Below, piece by piece: positions 3,781-5,129 of a stretch of 5,129 nucleotides of DNA. Source of the DNA: an uncultured Fusobacterium sp. (GTDB lineage Bacteria; Fusobacteriota; Fusobacteriia; Fusobacteriales; Fusobacteriaceae); the NCBI GenBank assembly GCA_900545035.1, contig UQXM01000125.1:1-5129 (forward strand). The letters run 5' to 3'. The stretch's first letter is position 1; each line of letters opens with the position of its first letter. The position numbers and the translations under genes were made by a program. The notes beneath the pieces are model-generated. The model worked only from the letters and a program-made list of their open reading frames with translations. It searched no databases and was not told where the DNA came from.

Positions 3781-5129
3781 CTTCCTCCCACAGTTATTTC
3801 TCCCACTTTTATTGCCGGCTGTCCCACTGATGCCGGGATACTTCCCGAAACAGAGCCGCACATTCCTTGAGCAAGAGCAGAATTGTTTCCAACCATATCT
3901 ATTTTCATTAAAATTTCTGCCCCGTTTCCTATTAAAGTAGCTCCTCTCACAGGAGAAGTTATTTTTCCGTTTTCTATAAGGTATCCTTCAAGAACAGCAA
4001 AATTAAAATTTCCTGTGGCAGGATTTACAGAACCGCCGCCCATATATTTTGCATACAAACCTTTTTCTGTGGAAGCAATCATCTCATCAAGTGTTGATTT
4101 TCCGGAAAGAATAAATGTATTTGTCATTCTTGAAGTGGGAGCATATTTATAGGATTCTCTTCTTCCGCTTCCTGTCGATTCCATTCCCATTCTTCTGCCG
4201 TTAAGTTTATCAATCATATAATTTTTTAAAATTCCGTTTTCTATAAGAAGATTTCTTTTTGTCGGAGTTCCTTCATCGTCAATATTAAGTGTTCCCCATT
4301 CATTTGGAATTGTTCCGTCATCAACAGCACTGACAACGGAATTTGCTATTTTCTGCCCAAGTTTTCCCGCAAAAACAGAATTTCCTTTAGCAACACTTGA
4401 AGCTTCCAGTCCGTGTCCGCAGGCTTCGTGGAAAATAACTCCTCCAAAACCGTTATCTATAATTACAGGCATTTTTCCTCCGGGACAATAATCTGCATGA
4501 AGAACTGTTTTGGCAATTCTTGAAGCTTCTCTTCCGTAATCTTCAATATTCATTTTTTCAAAAAATTCAAATCCTCTGGAAGCTCCGGGACTCATACTTC
4601 CTGTCTGTATCTCCGTTCCCGAAGAAGCAGCACTTTCTATTCTTATTCTTCCTCTCACTCTCTCATCCTCTGCCCATACTCCCTCTGTATTGGCAACAAG
4701 AATGTTTTGTTTTGAATCGGCATAAGATACTCTTACCTGCGAAATTTCTTCGTCATAATTTTTGGCAGCAAAATATCCTCTTTTCATAATATCTATTTTA
4801 TGCTCTTTTCCAACAGTTTCAGGATAAATTTCTATTTTATTGTAATTTTCCATATCCTGTTTTATAAGATTTATAACCATATCGGATTTTGTTCCTTTTA
4901 CAGCCTGAGCTATTTTTCGTGCTGTTTTTAAAAGATTTTCCTCACTCATATCATTTGTATATCCATAAACGGAAAATGTTTCTTTAAAAATTCTTATTCC
5001 TATTCCAAAATCTTTTCCGGAAAGAGATGATTCTATTTTTCCGTCTATCATATAAAGGCTGCTGCTGTTTTTCTTTTCCAGCTCTCCGAAAGTGATTATG
5101 TCAGCAAGACTGTGTATTCTTAAAAATGC
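3774..5129 (-). CDS. tldD: TldD zinc metalloprotease, N-terminus beyond window edge
   Basis: TldD is the catalytic subunit of the TldD/PmbA (TldE) cytoplasmic protease, which digests unfolded peptides. In E. coli it is known for microcin B17 maturation and CcdA antitoxin turnover. The frame stays open to the right edge: 26 codons precede the ATG at 5051, and the joined sequence (SSSLYMIDGKIESSLSGKDF, then GIGIRIF) follows the family's N-terminal pattern, so 5051 is not the true start. With 451 residues visible, roughly 10-30 are missing. Numbering from the Met at 5051, the zinc site is the HExxxH motif HEACGHGLE (His208, Glu209, His213) plus the late cysteine in GMCGSVSGSIP (Cys398). Also present are PVIIDNGFGG (195-204), DDEGTPTKRNLLIENG (258-273), ESTGSGRRESYKYAPTSRMT (291-310) and the C-terminal KVGEITVGG. 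All catalytic residues are intact. No pmbA lies downstream, and the next gene on this strand is the outer-membrane protein. Confidence 0.96.
   Translation of the reverse strand, partial: AFLRIHSLADIITFGELEKKNSSSLYMIDGKIESSLSGKDFGIGIRIFKETFSVYGYTNDMSEENLLKTARKIAQAVKGTKSDMVINLIKQDMENYNKIEIYPETVGKEHKIDIMKRGYFAAKNYDEEISQVRVSYADSKQNILVANTEGVWAEDERVRGRIRIESAASSGTEIQTGSMSPGASRGFEFFEKMNIEDYGREASRIAKTVLHADYCPGGKMPVIIDNGFGGVIFHEACGHGLEASSVAKGNSVFAGKLGQKIANSVVSAVDDGTIPNEWGTLNIDDEGTPTKRNLLIENGILKNYMIDKLNGRRMGMESTGSGRRESYKYAPTSRMTNTFILSGKSTLDEMIASTEKGLYAKYMGGGSVNPATGNFNFAVLEGYLIENGKITSPVRGATLIGNGAEILMKIDMVGNNSALAQGMCGSVSGSIPASVGQPAIKVGEITVGGRK

Noticed and set aside
3883..4789. Two 89-codon plus-strand open frames opposite tldD
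   Set aside because: Both lie antisense to conserved TldD segments and have low-complexity translations.
5049..5051. ATG at 5051 (minus strand) as the start of tldD
   Set aside because: The 26 upstream codons are open and fit the family's N-terminus, and no ribosome site precedes this ATG.
1..5129. Search for mobile elements, tRNA/rRNA, CRISPR repeats, riboswitches or toxin-antitoxin genes
   Set aside because: No repeat array, transposase, cloverleaf or long structured leader was seen. The intergenic gaps are only 114, 19, 46 and 98 nt, leaving little room for hidden genes.

Overview
The window is a compact, AT-rich bacterial chromosome segment with five protein genes. By eye about one third of the bases are G or C. 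No RNA gene, mobile element, CRISPR array or phage feature is visible. Gene content, base composition, consensus-like promoters (TTGNNA / TATAAT), strong AGGAGG-type ribosome sites and an outer-membrane beta-barrel gene with its own promoter point to a low-GC bacterium with an outer membrane. A member of the Fusobacteriota is my best guess. That is inference from composition and gene type, not from a sequence match. Leucine is written mostly as CTT rather than TTA, which is notable for so AT-rich a genome.

Layout from left to right. (1) 2-1066, plus strand: the 3' part of coaBC, the bifunctional coenzyme A biosynthesis enzyme. Its first ~45-50 codons lie outside the window, and it is closed by a clean intrinsic terminator at 1070-1097. 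(2) 1099-1180: a short intergenic region with phased A/T tracts and a good sigma70-type promoter. (3) 1181-3047, plus strand: a two-gene operon of a ROK-family fructokinase (scrK type) and a class I mannose-6-phosphate isomerase (manA), 19 nt apart. (4) 3052-3086: a 14-bp hairpin between convergent genes, able to end transcription from either side. (5) 3094-3675, minus strand: a small secreted outer-membrane beta-barrel protein with its own promoter at 3726-3753. (6) 3774-5129, minus strand: tldD, a zinc metalloprotease of the TldD/PmbA family, whose N-terminus runs off the right edge.

The scrK-manA pair is functionally coherent. Fructokinase makes fructose-6-phosphate, and ManA interconverts fructose-6-phosphate and mannose-6-phosphate, so the operon joins fructose and mannose to glycolysis and to mannose-derived sugar nucleotides. 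The other genes are independent: a cofactor-biosynthesis gene, an envelope protein and a protease. The tldD stop is 98 nt from the outer-membrane gene's start and no GC-rich hairpin separates them, so tldD transcripts may read into that gene as well.

I found no convincing undescribed system. This is largely ordinary housekeeping sequence. The points most worth a second look are the uncharacterised outer-membrane protein, the curved-DNA-like promoter region upstream of scrK, the variant active-site flap in CoaC, and tldD without a visible pmbA partner.
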